Source of the DNA: Dermatophagoides farinae
Taxonomy: Eukaryota; Arthropoda; Arachnida; Sarcoptiformes; Pyroglyphidae
DNA: 64,000 bases
Assembly: GCF_024713945.1 (NCBI RefSeq)
Contig: NW_027461524.1
Span: forward strand, 1-64,000
Reading direction: 5' to 3'
Below are positions 63,365-64,000 of this stretch, in pieces. Made by a program: the position numbers and the translations under genes. The notes under the pieces were generated by a model. It was not told the origin of the DNA. It ran no database searches and was given only the letters and a program-made list of their open reading frames with translations. Positions within the stretch are counted from its first letter, which is position 1, and each line of letters begins with the position of its first letter.

Positions 63365-64000
63365 ATGAGTAGAGAAATTTTATACGAAACTTGTGAAATT
63401 TCTGCATTAGAAGATGAAGACAGAATTTGTGTTGTTTCTACGTTTCGGAACTTCGCAAGAAAGTTCGCCGTTTCAAACATTGTAATGGCAGTGGTATATC
63501 TGCTCGGATCTTTTTTTGAAATGTTGCCTCCGAGACGGTTTTATCGTAGCCCTAGGGACTTTGTCAATCATCACGCATACCCGTATAAACCCAATTCTAC
63601 TATTCCATACTGGGCGCTGTTTCTTTCCGGAACAGTGACTTTAGTTCTGACCAGTTTTGTAGTTTCGTTTCACGTTACGAAAACAACAAAAAAACGGGCT
63701 TTTGAACTTTTCTATTCATCAATTTGCGAGTTTTTCATAGGTTTATCGATAACGTGCTTTATTGTTCAATTCTTAAAATACTTCGTCGGCATGTTTAGGC
63801 CGCACTATTTAAACGTCTGCCTTCCCTATATCAATTTGGCAACAGTCACACCGCACATATTGAGCAAGATACCATATGAAGAATTAATGCAATGTAATTC
63901 GACTTTCCCCAAATCAGTTTTAGACGAGGCCAGACGCAGTTTCCCATCCGGACATTCTGCTACTGCAGCGTCGTTCGGACTTTACGTCATGTGGTTAATA
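63365..64000 (+). CDS. PAP2-family phosphatidic acid phosphatase (5' part)
   Basis: An open frame from ATG 63365 (MSREILYETCEIS) runs past the right edge, 212 codons visible. Two membrane segments (FAVSNIVMAVVYLLGSFFEM; ALFLSGTVTLVLTSFVVSF) and a third (FFIGLSITCFIVQFLKYF) surround catalytic motif 1 of type-2 phosphatidic acid phosphatases: KYFVGMFRPHY, corresponding to KxxxxxxRP. Motif 2 is RRSFPSGHSATAA, corresponding to PSGH with its catalytic His. Motif 3 would lie beyond the window. The enzyme dephosphorylates phosphatidate, pyrophosphate lipids or sphingoid phosphates. Which one cannot be told. Confidence 0.9.
   Translation, partial: MSREILYETCEISALEDEDRICVVSTFRNFARKFAVSNIVMAVVYLLGSFFEMLPPRRFYRSPRDFVNHHAYPYKPNSTIPYWALFLSGTVTLVLTSFVVSFHVTKTTKKRAFELFYSSICEFFIGLSITCFIVQFLKYFVGMFRPHYLNVCLPYINLATVTPHILSKIPYEELMQCNSTFPKSVLDEARRSFPSGHSATAASFGLYVMWLI

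Overview
The window is nuclear DNA from a compact, AT-rich eukaryotic genome. Every recognisable gene is eukaryotic: proteasome, spliceosome, SSU processome, LINC complex, HOPS/CORVET, calcineurin and histone acetyltransferases. Introns are tiny, mostly 27-39 nt, starting GTAAGT or GTATGT and ending TTTAG, and they often cut off a very short first exon. Two cysteine-rich secreted proteins, an oocyst-wall-protein-like tail at 1-617 and a CPW-WPC-like protein at 16206-17357, point to Apicomplexa. The tiny introns and tight packing would suit a gregarine or a relative. The lineage is inference; the gene families are read directly.

Layout. 1-6.1 kb: an oocyst-wall-like 3' end, GCN5 (minus), an unrecognised gene (minus), a secreted acidic coiled-coil protein and Pus10. 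All five have reading-frame breaks, mostly in A or T runs, although catalytic motifs survive. 6.1-20 kb: SUN-domain protein, calcineurin A, Cwc21-like, an AT-hook protein, a 1942-residue Brr2-like helicase, the CPW-WPC protein, a FUSC/ALMT-like membrane protein and an orphan. 20-31.7 kb: proteasome alpha (PSMA6), AsnRS, Mrt4, Vps33, tRNA-Thr(AGT), MYST acetyltransferase, Get3, SMYD-like SET protein and an orphan. 31.7-43.7 kb: Esf1, NEMF/Rqc2, a giant Gcn1-like HEAT protein with one frame break, and the small spliced gene Hub1/UBL5. 43.8-53.8 kb: Patched/NPC1-like protein, Enp2/NOL10, tubulin cofactor B, a small orphan, a gene-free stretch of about 800 bp, an ENT-like transporter and a Vma12-like protein. 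53.8-64 kb: a Ser/Asn-rich orphan, a leucine-rich/ankyrin protein, pyruvate kinase, a Cwc24-like protein without a RING, PNO1, and the 5' part of a PAP2 phosphatase that runs off the window.

Genes are not in operons but are packed tightly. Convergent neighbours are separated by as little as 1 nt (50427/50429) and often by 10-31 nt, so 3' UTRs must overlap. Themes recur: ribosome biogenesis (Mrt4, Esf1, Enp2, PNO1), splicing (Brr2, Cwc21, Hub1, Cwc24), translation quality control and stress (Rqc2, Gcn1-like, Get3) and chromatin (GCN5, MYST, SMYD). I see no mobile element, CRISPR array or rRNA. I found no single locus that clearly forms a new system. The most interesting points are the dense frame breaks in the first 6 kb, the tiny-intron gene structure, and several lineage-altered conserved proteins: Get3 without its zinc CXXC, Cwc24 without RING, and Brr2 with a degenerate second cassette.
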